Below, in pieces: positions 9,137 to 18,162 of a DNA stretch of 64,000 nt (its first letter is position 1; every line of letters starts with the position of its first letter). The position numbers and the translations under genes are program-made. The stretch is from Pseudomonadota bacterium (lineage in GTDB: Bacteria > Pseudomonadota > Gammaproteobacteria > Steroidobacterales > Steroidobacteraceae): assembly GCA_018241505.1 (NCBI GenBank), contig JAFEDS010000006.1, forward strand, positions 1 to 64,000, written 5' to 3'. The notes beneath the pieces were generated by a model that made no database searches, was not told the DNA's origin, and worked only from the letters and a program-made list of their open reading frames with translations.

Positions 9137-10519
9137 CTACGGTCTGTCCTGTTCGGCGATCAGACGAACGGCACGTCGTGCGCCATAGAAGTGGTAGATC
9201 AGAATCCCGAAGAAGAGCCAGACTACAAAACGTACCCACGTCATCGCGGGGAGGCTCGCGGCAAGATAGGTACATACCAACATTGACGCGATTGGCACAG
9301 CGGGGACCCACGGCGTGCGGAAAGCTCGCGGTGCATCCGGGAATTGACGCCGCCAACGAATTACAACCGCGGCTACAGCAATGAACGCGCACAGCACACC
9401 GATTGAAACCATCTGACCGAGAGCGCCGACGGGAATCGAGACAGCCAATACGGCAGACAGCAGGCCCGTCAGCACCGTGCTCGCGACCGGTGTCTTCCAT
9501 TTTGGATGCAATCGCGCCAAGGGTTCAGGCAGCAGGCCATCGCGAGCCATTGCATAGAGAATTCGCGAGTGGGCGACGATCACAACCAGAAGGACCGACA
9601 GCATGGCGATCATGGCGCCGACTTCGACCAGCGGCGCCAGCCAATGAATGGCGGCGGGCGCCGACCGGATCGCGACAGAAACCGGATTGGCGACGTTGAG
9701 GACACGGTAGTCGACCAACCCCGTCACAACGAGCATGAGGAGGATAAACAGGATCGTGCATATCAGGAGCGAACCGATCAACGCGAAAGGCACGTCACGC
9801 TGTGGCCGGCGAGCTTCCTGGGCGGCGACCGAAACGGTGTCAAATCCAAGATAGGTATAGAAGACGATGCCGGCGGCTCGCAACACGCCACTCCAACCGA
9901 ACTCGCCCCAGGAACCCGTGTTGGCAGGCAGAAACGGCCGCCAATGACCGGGGTTCACAAATCGCGCGGCGACGACAATGATGAGCACAATGAGACCCAC
10001 TTTCATCACCACGATCCCAGCCGTCACACGGGCCGAAATCTCGATGCCACGAAGGGCGAGCGTGGTGGCAGCGATGAGCGCCAGGGTCGGCAGTGCCACC
10101 CGCAACAGCGCGCGGATAGTGTCGTCATGAATGTCGAACAAGCTCGCGGCATAGCTGCCAAACGCCTGGGCCACGATGCCTGCGGCGAACAGATACTCCA
10201 GGACCAACAGCCAGCCGATCAGCCAGCCCAGCGGACGTCCGAAGGCTCTCGAGGTGTAGGCGTAGGCGCTGCCCGCCTCCGGGCACATTGAGGCGAGCTC
10301 CGCATAGCAGAATCCCGCCAGGGAACAGCCCAGGGCGGCCAGCAAAAAAGAGACAACAATGGCCGGCCCGGCAAACAGGGCCGTGGCCGGTCCCGGGATG
10401 ACGAAGATCCCGGAGCCAATGATCGTGCCAACGCCCAGGCACAGCAGCTCCAGCCGGCTGAGCGTGGCTCGCAGGGTGTTCGAATTCGCTGCCGCCGGGT
10501 CTCGAGGGGTTTGTTGCAT
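9137..10519 (-). CDS. APC superfamily amino acid permease
   Basis: 460 residues, highly hydrophobic with about 12 membrane segments. The first segment carries the APC signature GVGTIIGSGIFVIPGP. The pattern is closest to the cationic amino acid transporter branch (YhdG-like), with FYTYLGFDTVSVAAQEARRP in the segment 6 region. It imports or exchanges amino acids across the inner membrane; the exact substrate cannot be read from sequence. The roughly 245 bp between the xylanase stop and this stop is non-coding and shows no clear feature. Confidence 0.88.
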   Translation of the reverse strand: MQQTPRDPAAANSNTLRATLSRLELLCLGVGTIIGSGIFVIPGPATALFAGPAIVVSFLLAALGCSLAGFCYAELASMCPEAGSAYAYTSRAFGRPLGWLIGWLLVLEYLFAAGIVAQAFGSYAASLFDIHDDTIRALLRVALPTLALIAATTLALRGIEISARVTAGIVVMKVGLIVLIIVVAARFVNPGHWRPFLPANTGSWGEFGWSGVLRAAGIVFYTYLGFDTVSVAAQEARRPQRDVPFALIGSLLICTILFILLMLVVTGLVDYRVLNVANPVSVAIRSAPAAIHWLAPLVEVGAMIAMLSVLLVVIVAHSRILYAMARDGLLPEPLARLHPKWKTPVASTVLTGLLSAVLAVSIPVGALGQMVSIGVLCAFIAVAAVVIRWRRQFPDAPRAFRTPWVPAVPIASMLVCTYLAASLPAMTWVRFVVWLFFGILIYHFYGARRAVRLIAEQDRP

Positions 10520-10740
10520 TGACGCGGATACCGGATCGTTGCCGTCAAACTAGCGATTTGCGGGCTGCGTGGCTATAACAATTCGGACAAACGGCCATCC
10601 TCAAAATTGCGAACCAGGTCTCAACTGGATAAACGGTAATCGGAGGCAAGTAACATAAGTCCCGCGCAATCTGCCGGAACATCCATCAGGCAAACAACCC
10701 GTGTCAGGGACCGGCTCCCGTTAGGAAGTCGACATTGGTC

Positions 10741-13700
10741 ATGTCCGAACGCCGCGATGCAACAATGCGCCCCCTACCCAGGGTGGCGCGCTCGCGCGCG
10801 CATTTTGGCCGCCAATTTCTATGGCCACTGCTTGTCCTATTGATGGTGTGCGCTGGGGCGCAGGCGCAACAGTTCGGTTTCCGTCCCTACACGCCCGCCG
10901 AGGGGCTCACCAATCTGGCGGTCGGACACCTTGCCTTGGGGGCCAGCGGAGACCTTTGGGTCGGAACGGATGGAGGCTTGTTCCGCTACGATGGAACGGC
11001 GTTCGAGCCCGTTGATACCGCGAGCGGATTGCCTCCCGACCAGGTGGGAGGCATTCAGACGGACCGCTGGGGCGGCGTGTGGATCAACCTGGTCAGAGGC
11101 CTGTATACCCGACCGCCAGGAGCAACACGGTTCGAGGCTGTGAGCACGCAGGGCGGTGACGCCCGAGTAGACTTCAGGACGCCGGTTGCCGTCCTGGATG
11201 TGAACCGGATCCTGGCAATCAGTAGCGGTCAAATCGTCCAACTTCACAGGAACGGCAAGCGCTGGGTTGCCAGTACCTATCTCAATCCAGGCCAGACAGC
11301 GCAACTCGCTCGTTTGGGAGCGGTGCGTCGGCTTTGGATGGACTCCGAAGGCACGCTCTGGCTGAGCTGCGGCAGACAGATTTGCAGCGTCAGCGGCGAC
11401 ACGGTACGCGAATGGCACGAGATCGATGGCGTCGCCGAAGACGATTGGAATACCTACCTGGAAGATCACGAGGGTCGTTTGTGGGTGAGAAGCCCGCAAC
11501 ATTTGCTGGTACGCGAGCGTACCGCGAAGACATTCATGCTCCGGGATCCTCCGCAGCCCGAATTGGGTGAGATCCGCGACAACCTCGCCATGATGTTGGA
11601 TCCCGATGGGCGCGTGCTCGTCCGCACCGGTGCGGGCCTGGCCCGGTGGGACAACGGGCAGTGGAAGCAATTTACATTCGCGAATGGACTGCCCGCCGCG
11701 TCGATCTCCGCAACCCAACTCGATGCGGAGGGTAACATCTGGTTGGGCATGAACGGACTGGGGCTTTGGAGGTGGCGCAACTACGACCATCTCGAGTCCT
11801 GGACCCGGGCCCAGGGACTCGTCTCCGACAAGATATGGAGTCTTTTGCGCGACCCGAGCGGAAGACTGCTGCTCGGTACGAGCGCTGGCTGTCAGATGCT
11901 CGATGAGCGGACGGGTCAGGTAGCGGCCTGCCCGGTGGAGGGTTTACCGCACCGAGCTCTGCGCGCGATTGTCGTTGATGGGACGAAGGCGCTTTGGTGG
12001 GGCTTCACCAACGGTGAAATCTGGAGAAGCCGCCACGACGAGTCACGGGCGCACCTGGTCTTCGCAGCGGATACCAGTCGACCGGAGATTTCGACAATGT
12101 ATTTCGACCGGTCGGGACGCGGATGGGTTGCCGCATTGGATGGCGGCCTGTTTCAACTCGATCCTCAATTGACGCGTTTGGAGAAGGTCGAGCTGCCCGG
12201 CGGTCGGTCTCGCATTTGTGACATGGCCGAAGACTCCCAGGGTCGGCTGTGGGTCGCGGGGTCGAAAGGTCTATTCCACAAGGAGAAGGATAGTTGGAAT
12301 CTGTCCCGCGCCAGAGACCCTGCGGGCACCATAACGGTCTTCGACTCGGTCGCCACGTCACCCAATGGTGACGTATGGGGTGCATCCGATGGGAGAGGTC
12401 TGCTACGAGCCTCATCTTTGGACTTCGAGCACCGCGAGTGGGTGCCGGCAGAGATCGTCGCGCGCACATCGGTGTATTTCGTCCGCACGGACTCCCGCGG
12501 ATGGATCTGGCTCGGGACCGATCAAGGTGTCATCGTGTTTGATGGACATCTTTGGCGACGCTTGGACCAGGAAGACGGTCTCGTTTGGAATGACACGCAG
12601 GTATATGGCTTCCTCGCCGACAGCGACGGATCCGTGTGGATCGGTACATCAGCAGGATTAACGCACATCCGCGACCCAGAGCATGTCATGAGCGCTCCGC
12701 GACCCTTGGAGCTGAACATCGCTCGCGCGCGGTTGGGAACTGAGTTGCTGGAAACAACGGGAACGTCCAAGCTGCCATGGCGATCGGACAGCGCGTTTGA
12801 TGTGCACTTGAGCTCACACAGCTTCTCCCGGTCGGCGCAGACCGAGTTCCGATACCGGCTGATTGGATTGTCATCGCAGTGGTTTGGCTCCCGTAGTCCC
12901 GAAATTCACGTGCCGGCGTTGAATGCAGGCAAATACACACTGGAGGTCATGGCTGTCGACCTCCCCCATGCGCGCCAGTCCCGAACTCTTTCGCTGACGT
13001 TTGAAATTCTGCCGCCGTGGTGGCGCACGCTCACCTTCCGTTTTGCGATCGTCTCACTAGTGCTGCTGTTGGTTGCGCTGGCGTGGCGCTGGCAGATTGT
13101 CAAACTGCGCGCCCGCCGCAGTGCGCTGGAGGCAGAGTTCAGGGAGCGACAAGCACTCCTGGAGCGCGCAACGCGCGACGCGCTTACGGGGCTGTGGAAT
13201 CGCGCCACAATCCTCGACGCCCTTACGCGTGAAATGAATCAGGCCCAACGCACCGGTCAGCCACTGGCCGTTGGCCTGATCGATGTGGACCACTTCAAAC
13301 TCGTCAACGACAACCACGGACATCTGTGCGGAGACGAGGTGTTGCGTACGCTGGCACGCCGGCTGACTTCAATGGTTCGTCAAGGCGACTGGCTCGGACG
13401 CTACGGAGGTGAGGAACTGATGATGGTTCTGCCGTGCCGGGACCGTGCAGAGCTGGAGGGCGCTGCCGAGCGACTACGCAAGTGTGTTGCCGATGACCCA
13501 TTCGTATTGAATGGCCAGCCCCTCACAGTCACCATCAGCATAGGAATGGCCCAGTGTGCCACGATGGACGGTCCGGAGAGCATCATCGCTCGCGCGGATG
13601 CGGCTCTGTATGACGCGAAGCGAAACGGCCGCAATCGTGTTTCATTCATGACCGCCGCGAATGATGTTGAGATGACTTCCACTGGCTCACACCGGTATCT

Positions 13701-13755
13701 GCGTGCACTGCTGGACAAGATCAATGAGCCCGCTCGGACGCGATCGAGCCGTTAA
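10741..13755 (+). CDS. Periplasmic propeller / Y_Y_Y sensor diguanylate cyclase (GGDEF)
   Basis: 1004 residues. A signal/anchor helix is followed by two-component-regulator propeller repeats to about residue 640 (for example GDLWVGTDGGLFRYDG, GNIWLGMNG, GWIWLGTDQGV, GSVWIGTSAGL). A Y_Y_Y domain follows to about 760, then a membrane helix near WWRTLTFRFAIVSLVLLLVAL, a short coiled coil, and a C-terminal GGDEF domain with RDALTGLWNR and active-site YGGEELMMV. No histidine kinase or EAL domain is present. It should sense an extracellular ligand, perhaps a saccharide, and make cyclic di-GMP in the cytoplasm. ATG 10741 has a TAGGAAG site upstream. The 3' end overlaps the convergent gene by 4 bp. 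Confidence 0.9.
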   Translation: MSERRDATMRPLPRVARSRAHFGRQFLWPLLVLLMVCAGAQAQQFGFRPYTPAEGLTNLAVGHLALGASGDLWVGTDGGLFRYDGTAFEPVDTASGLPPDQVGGIQTDRWGGVWINLVRGLYTRPPGATRFEAVSTQGGDARVDFRTPVAVLDVNRILAISSGQIVQLHRNGKRWVASTYLNPGQTAQLARLGAVRRLWMDSEGTLWLSCGRQICSVSGDTVREWHEIDGVAEDDWNTYLEDHEGRLWVRSPQHLLVRERTAKTFMLRDPPQPELGEIRDNLAMMLDPDGRVLVRTGAGLARWDNGQWKQFTFANGLPAASISATQLDAEGNIWLGMNGLGLWRWRNYDHLESWTRAQGLVSDKIWSLLRDPSGRLLLGTSAGCQMLDERTGQVAACPVEGLPHRALRAIVVDGTKALWWGFTNGEIWRSRHDESRAHLVFAADTSRPEISTMYFDRSGRGWVAALDGGLFQLDPQLTRLEKVELPGGRSRICDMAEDSQGRLWVAGSKGLFHKEKDSWNLSRARDPAGTITVFDSVATSPNGDVWGASDGRGLLRASSLDFEHREWVPAEIVARTSVYFVRTDSRGWIWLGTDQGVIVFDGHLWRRLDQEDGLVWNDTQVYGFLADSDGSVWIGTSAGLTHIRDPEHVMSAPRPLELNIARARLGTELLETTGTSKLPWRSDSAFDVHLSSHSFSRSAQTEFRYRLIGLSSQWFGSRSPEIHVPALNAGKYTLEVMAVDLPHARQSRTLSLTFEILPPWWRTLTFRFAIVSLVLLLVALAWRWQIVKLRARRSALEAEFRERQALLERATRDALTGLWNRATILDALTREMNQAQRTGQPLAVGLIDVDHFKLVNDNHGHLCGDEVLRTLARRLTSMVRQGDWLGRYGGEELMMVLPCRDRAELEGAAERLRKCVADDPFVLNGQPLTVTISIGMAQCATMDGPESIIARADAALYDAKRNGRNRVSFMTAANDVEMTSTGSHRYLRALLDKINEPARTRSSR

Positions 13756-14363
13756 CGCCTGGGCCGGCCGTTCTCGCAGATCTTCGACGTGTCTGCACGG
13801 GTAAATTCGCCGATCCAGTTCGTCTCCCAGGTTCGATTGTCGAATGAGAACGCCTGCTGCCAGCGGGCGTGATCGTGATCGATCTTGTCCCACAGGTAGC
13901 GCACTTTCACCGGCCGATGGTTTTCCTCGTCCGTTGCGTAGAACTCGCCGTGGTTGCCCTGAAATCCGCCGACAACCGGGTCGAGCGGGCCGGCCTCACC
14001 ACTCACCCAATAGATCGACCATTGATGCTTCTGGAGGTCGAACGCTCGCACCGTCAGCCCTGCGCGATGCTTGGCAGGCATGTAAAGCTCGTCGACCGTG
14101 GCCTGGCCATCCAGATAGAGGCTGAGGCACTCGGTGGCAGTGAACTCTTCCCAATCGGAGCTACCCACGCCGCGTGCTTTCAGGCGGCGCTGCTTCGTGG
14201 TCCATCCGCCGACAAAGTAGTCGAAGTCATGCATGTCGCCGGTGAGTGTGGTTGAGTATCCGGGAGGTATGGGCTCGCTGGGCGTGTCAGCGCCGAAGAC
14301 AGTGAAGGCCGCAAATAGACAGACCACGATTGCGGGCGCCTGACGAACGAGATGTTGTCTCAT
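13752..14363 (-). CDS. Secreted DUF1579-like protein (paralogue 1)
   Basis: 203 residues with a signal peptide (cleavage near VFGA). The body starts with MHDFDYFVGGWTTKQRR and ends with RTWETNWIGEFTR. These are the same landmarks as in the gene at 15808, so the two are paralogues. The fold is probably a small lipocalin-like beta barrel of the DUF1579 type; ligand and function are unknown. It is divergent from the LysR gene at 14469, the arrangement usual for a LysR target. Confidence 0.7.
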   Translation of the reverse strand: MRQHLVRQAPAIVVCLFAAFTVFGADTPSEPIPPGYSTTLTGDMHDFDYFVGGWTTKQRRLKARGVGSSDWEEFTATECLSLYLDGQATVDELYMPAKHRAGLTVRAFDLQKHQWSIYWVSGEAGPLDPVVGGFQGNHGEFYATDEENHRPVKVRYLWDKIDHDHARWQQAFSFDNRTWETNWIGEFTRADTSKICENGRPRR

Positions 14364-14441
14364 GAGATACCAAGCCCTTGACTACGTTGTTGGCAGTCTA
14401 TCGGGCCGGGCCGCAGGGTCATAACGGTAAGTCTTGACATT

Positions 14442-14464
14442 CATTTGAAGCACAGCTTCAAATG
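14442..14464. promoter_or_regulatory. Perfect palindromic operator for the adjacent LysR regulator
   Basis: Two perfect 10-bp arms, CATTTGAAGC and GCTTCAAATG, are separated by ACA. They contain the T-N11-A core expected of LysR sites. The element ends 4 bp before the LysR ATG and lies between two divergent genes. A TTGACA at 14434-14439 followed after 18 bp by TCAAAT (14458-14463) suggests the operator sits inside the LysR promoter. Confidence 0.65.
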
Positions 14465-14468
14465 GAAC

Positions 14469-15356
14469 ATGCGCAAAAAGTTACCGCCACTGGATTCGCT
14501 GCGTGTGGTGGCTGCCTGCATCCGGCATGGGAATTTTTCGCGAGCCGCCGCGGAGCTCGGGATCACGCCGACCGCTGTGAGTCAGCGGATGCGCGCGCTC
14601 GAGGCTGAAATGGGAGTCGAGCTGTTCAAGCGGCATGGGCCCAAGTTGACCACTACCGACCGTGCCAAGGCGCTCGGGCAGCGGCTGGAGCAGGCGCTGT
14701 CGCTCATGCACACGGCGGTTGACGACTGCCGCCGCGTCAAACAGCCGCTTCGCGTGACTTGCGCCCCGACTTTTGCCGCACGTTGGCTGGTGCCGCGGCT
14801 GGCAACCTATCACTCGCTCCCTGGAGCGGATGCAATCGCCTTGGATAACATCCAGGCCGTGTTACCGGCCGGCAGTTTCGATGTTGCCATTCGAAACGGA
14901 GTCGGCCCCTGGCCCGGCTACAACGCCGTCCAACTCATGTTGGAGCAGCGGACACCGATGGTCAGCCCGAAGTGGGCGCCTGGACGTTTGACCGCCAAGG
15001 CACTTGTGCAGATACCGTTGATTCCCGATCCCGGTTGGTCCGCATGGTTCAAGCTGGCCGGCGTGGCGAATGCGAAACCCGAGTTTGTGGCAACCCGCTT
15101 TCCCAACTACGAGCTCGAGGCCCAGGCGGCGGTACAAGGTATTGGCGCAGCGTTACTGTCGCCGGTGCTGTTTGCTGATCTGCGCGTGCAAGGGGTGCTG
15201 ATTGATCCGTTTCCTTGGAGACTGGAGGGGCCGGGCAGCTATTGGCTGCTGTGGGGGAATGAATCGGAAGAGTGTCATTTTGTTAGATGGATGAAAGCGC
15301 AGTTCTCCGGACTGCCACCTGGGCAACCGCAAGCAGCAGAACCGAAGCGGCGATGA
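14469..15356 (+). CDS. LysR family transcriptional regulator (GcvA-like)
   Basis: 295 residues. The N-terminal winged helix is typical: LPPLDSLRVVAACIRHGNFSR, then AAAELGITPTAVSQRMRALE. The periplasmic-binding-protein-like effector domain follows. ATG 14469 gives the standard N-terminus of this group; the open frame extends to a TTG at 14445, but that would place the start inside the operator. It probably regulates itself and the divergent secreted gene at 13752-14363. The effector is unknown. Confidence 0.87.
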   Translation: MRKKLPPLDSLRVVAACIRHGNFSRAAAELGITPTAVSQRMRALEAEMGVELFKRHGPKLTTTDRAKALGQRLEQALSLMHTAVDDCRRVKQPLRVTCAPTFAARWLVPRLATYHSLPGADAIALDNIQAVLPAGSFDVAIRNGVGPWPGYNAVQLMLEQRTPMVSPKWAPGRLTAKALVQIPLIPDPGWSAWFKLAGVANAKPEFVATRFPNYELEAQAAVQGIGAALLSPVLFADLRVQGVLIDPFPWRLEGPGSYWLLWGNESEECHFVRWMKAQFSGLPPGQPQAAEPKRR

Positions 15357-15678
15357 CTTCAATGAGGATGGTTGCGTTCATTGCCCATGAATGGGCGGAG
15401 ACTGGGGCAATGGCATAGTGATCGAGGCCGGCGAATCCCAGGACAGCGTATAGGGCGATCGCAATCAGGCCGACGGCTGTCCAACCATGTCTTAGCAACC
15501 AATAGCCGACCGCCCCCGTGGCGGCTACCACCAGCCAGGAGGCCAAGACGCCCAGGGGTGTCAGCCACACCGGCATGTTCGGGTAAGACCCCAAATAGAC
15601 GGCGTTGTGCAGGAAATGCACCAGGCTTGCGGCGCCGTAGATGAGGATGAGCGGTAGGAGGCGGTGAGCGCGGTTCAT
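15283..15678 (-). CDS. Small four-helix integral membrane protein
   Basis: 131 residues with four hydrophobic segments, at roughly residues 8-25, 38-58, 65-85 and 100-122. No domain is recognised. The 3' end overlaps the convergent LysR gene by 74 bp. ATG 15678 is chosen because the hydrophobic segment begins a few residues later. It is divergent from the secreted gene at 15808. Confidence 0.6.
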   Translation of the reverse strand: MNRAHRLLPLILIYGAASLVHFLHNAVYLGSYPNMPVWLTPLGVLASWLVVAATGAVGYWLLRHGWTAVGLIAIALYAVLGFAGLDHYAIAPVSAHSWAMNATILIEVIAASVLLLAVAQVAVRRTALSSI

Positions 15679-15807
15679 GGAGAAATGGTCCTGCAAAGTT
15701 CCCCTTTTGGCAACCCGAAGGTGGCCACTTCAAAACCGCGGATGTGGCTCTCGCTGCCACGGAATCCCGGCAGGCATGCTGCCGCAACAACGGCTTCAGG
15801 AACTCAC

Positions 15808-16365
15808 ATGAACAAGCTGTTACGGTCTGCCGCGTGTGTCATTGCCCTACTCGGATTCGCAGGAATCGCGCAAAGCGTAGACGCGCCTTCGCCCGCCGGT
15901 GGCCGTAGCGGCGTGCATGACTTCGACTTTGAAGTGGGCAGTTGGAAAGTTCATCATCGTGTCAAGCGCGCGACGGGCGACTGGTTTGAATTTGAAGGCA
16001 CATGTAGCACTCGATTACTGATGTCAGGCGCAGGCAACGTCGAAGACAATGTATTCAACAGGCCGGACGGCACAACCACCGGAGTGGGACTGCGTGCCTA
16101 TGATTCCAAAACGGCCCAGTGGGCAATTTGGTGGATCGATGGGCGAGACCCGCATGGCGCTCTCGACCCGCCCGTGAAGGGCAGATTCGAGAACGGCGTC
16201 GGCATGTTTTATTCCGACGGCATGCTGAACGGAAAACCTGTCAGGACCCGGTACACCTGGTCGAGGATTACTGCGACATCAGCGCACTGGGAACAGGCCT
16301 ATTCCCCAGACGCGGGCAAGACCTGGGAAACCAACTGGTACATGGACTTCACGCGAACCTCATAA
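15808..16365 (+). CDS. Secreted DUF1579-like protein (paralogue 2)
   Basis: 185 residues with a signal peptide (cleavage near GIAQSVDA). HDFDFEVGSWKVHHR near the N-terminus and KTWETNWYMDFTR at the C-terminus mirror the gene at 13752-14363. Mature length and core pattern fit a small beta-barrel DUF1579 protein. A CAGGA site precedes the ATG. Upstream in-frame codons from 15664 have no leader-like character and were not used. Confidence 0.7.
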   Translation: MNKLLRSAACVIALLGFAGIAQSVDAPSPAGGRSGVHDFDFEVGSWKVHHRVKRATGDWFEFEGTCSTRLLMSGAGNVEDNVFNRPDGTTTGVGLRAYDSKTAQWAIWWIDGRDPHGALDPPVKGRFENGVGMFYSDGMLNGKPVRTRYTWSRITATSAHWEQAYSPDAGKTWETNWYMDFTRTS

Positions 16366-16366
16366 T

Positions 16367-17530
16367 TCAGTGGCCTCGCGGAGGCGCAAAGAGCACGTGG
16401 ACCGGCGCCGGCACTGGGAATCGATCACCCACACGGCTCAGAGCGCCGGAAGCGGGGTCAATGCGGAACGTGAAGAGGTCACCCGTCAACTGATTCGCCG
16501 CAATGACGAACCTCCCGGAAGGGTCGATGCCGAAATATCGCGGCTCGCGCCCACCTGACGGGACGTTGCCAGTGACAACCGGGACGCCGTCGTGCCCGAT
16601 ATGAAAGGCTGTAATCGTGTTGCTGTCGCCGCGGCTCGATGCGTAAAGAAACTCCCCGTTGGGATGCAATGCGATTTCGGCCCCACTCTGCTCTCCTGTC
16701 GTACCGGCCGGCAGAGCAGGTGTCAGAGCGACCTGAGTAAGTGTGCCGAGCTGAGGATTCCAACGCAGCGTCACCACTGCCGATTTCAGCTCCGTCAAAA
16801 CGTACACCCGCTTTGTGTCCCTGGAGAACACCATGTGACGCGGTCCATAGCCTGCCGGCAATACGGCGGCCGGAGGGTCGTTGGGGCTGAGCGTTCCCGT
16901 AGCGACATCGAAGCGGTAGACGAAAACCCTGTCGGCGCCCAGATCAGCGACCAGCAGGAAGCGGCCATCCGGCGACTGCACGACTTCATGGGCGTGAGCA
17001 CTCTCTTGATGACCGTTGACCGGGCCGGAGCCCCGCTGTTGGATAGTCTGATGTGCCTGGCCCAGCCGCCCATCGGCTCCAACGGGATAAACCGCAATAG
17101 TTCCCGATGTGTAGTTGGCCACGAACAACCATTTCCCGGTTGAATCGACAATCAGGTGACACGGGCTGACGCCCTGAGAGGACACTAATCCCAACTCTTT
17201 CAGCGGCTGTGCGGAGCCGGGATCGCCGATGGAGAACGCAGTGATTCGATCCGTGCCGACGGTGGCGGAGTCTTCATTTACTGCGTACAGGTAGCGGCCG
17301 TTTGGATGCAGGGCCAGGAATGAGGGATTTGAGGTCTTTCCTGCCACGTGCAGGGCGCTGAGGGTGCCACTGTCTGAGTTCCACTGGACGCTGTAGATAC
17401 CTGAGGATCCGGTGTTGTGGTGGCTGTCGTCGGCTGTGTAGGTGCCGATCCAGGCGGTTGTGGTTGCTGCCATCAACTGGATGGGCCACAGCAGCAACCA
17501 AAGGGCACATTTCATGAGTCGAGAGGTCAT
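16367..17530 (-). CDS. Secreted lactonase-family beta-propeller protein
   Basis: 387 residues with a signal peptide (cleavage near LMAATTT). Seven-bladed propeller of the 6-phosphogluconolactonase (YbhE/Pgl2) family: repeated blades include FLALHPNGRYLYAVNE, WLFVANYTSGTIAVYPV, SAHAHEVVQSPDGRFLLVADLG and GAEIALHPNGEFLYASSRG. Cytosolic members hydrolyse 6-phosphogluconolactone. The signal peptide here points to a periplasmic lactonase of unknown substrate. Its stop lies 1 bp from the convergent DUF1579-like gene. Confidence 0.83.
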   Translation of the reverse strand: MTSRLMKCALWLLLWPIQLMAATTTAWIGTYTADDSHHNTGSSGIYSVQWNSDSGTLSALHVAGKTSNPSFLALHPNGRYLYAVNEDSATVGTDRITAFSIGDPGSAQPLKELGLVSSQGVSPCHLIVDSTGKWLFVANYTSGTIAVYPVGADGRLGQAHQTIQQRGSGPVNGHQESAHAHEVVQSPDGRFLLVADLGADRVFVYRFDVATGTLSPNDPPAAVLPAGYGPRHMVFSRDTKRVYVLTELKSAVVTLRWNPQLGTLTQVALTPALPAGTTGEQSGAEIALHPNGEFLYASSRGDSNTITAFHIGHDGVPVVTGNVPSGGREPRYFGIDPSGRFVIAANQLTGDLFTFRIDPASGALSRVGDRFPVPAPVHVLFAPPRGH

Positions 17531-17607
17531 TACGCCACCTGTTCCCCAGGATCATCCATCAGATGCTCATACTGCATACAAACATACTGTGCCTGCAAGA
17601 CATCGGA

Positions 17608-17901
17608 TCAATGCACGAACTTTGCAAAGGTGAACGCCAGGCCTGCTGCGGTCAGAACCGTTGCGATCATCCATTTGATGAAGGCGGTCTCGCGCGCTGC
17701 CATTTCGGCGCGCAGTGAGCCATTTTGGGCTGACATGTCGGCTCGCAGTGAGCCAAACTGGATCTCCATTTCAGTCCTCAGATCCTTCACATCAGCCTTG
17801 GTGGCCAAATGAGGAATGGTGGCCATAACGGTGTTCACATTTAGCTTCAACTCGGAAACGTCGGCCTCCACGTTACCCAGTCGCTTCAGAATATCTTCCA
17901 C
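17608..17901 (-). CDS. Small coiled-coil protein with C-terminal membrane anchor
   Basis: About 97 residues from a GTG at 17901 with GGAGG just upstream; an in-frame ATG at 17979 would add 26 polar residues without support. The body is a heptad-rich coiled coil (DILKRLGNVEADVSELKLNV, LRADMSAQNGSLRAEMAA) ending in one membrane helix (WMIATVLTAAGLAFTF). It resembles DUF1640-type or phage-like coiled-coil membrane proteins. Function unknown. Confidence 0.55.
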   Translation of the reverse strand: MEDILKRLGNVEADVSELKLNVNTVMATIPHLATKADVKDLRTEMEIQFGSLRADMSAQNGSLRAEMAARETAFIKWMIATVLTAAGLAFTFAKFVH

Positions 17902-18162
17902 TTGGCCTCCGCCGCCTCGAGAAACATTGTTCGAGCTCGAATCCCTGCCGGGATGGCTATATACAATGAGACTTTGCATTCCAACATCCGCCGGCGCTTT
18001 TGAAATGATCCATGATTCAACTCCTGTTGAGAATGACGGATCTTCTACGCTTGCGCTCGCGGTTGTGTCAACGTTCTAAACGCTGGTTTTGTTGGCATTT
18101 CTCTTTTGCCACGACGCCTGTCGGAACGTGCGGAGACGACGCGTTAGTAGGCGTTGGGGCGA

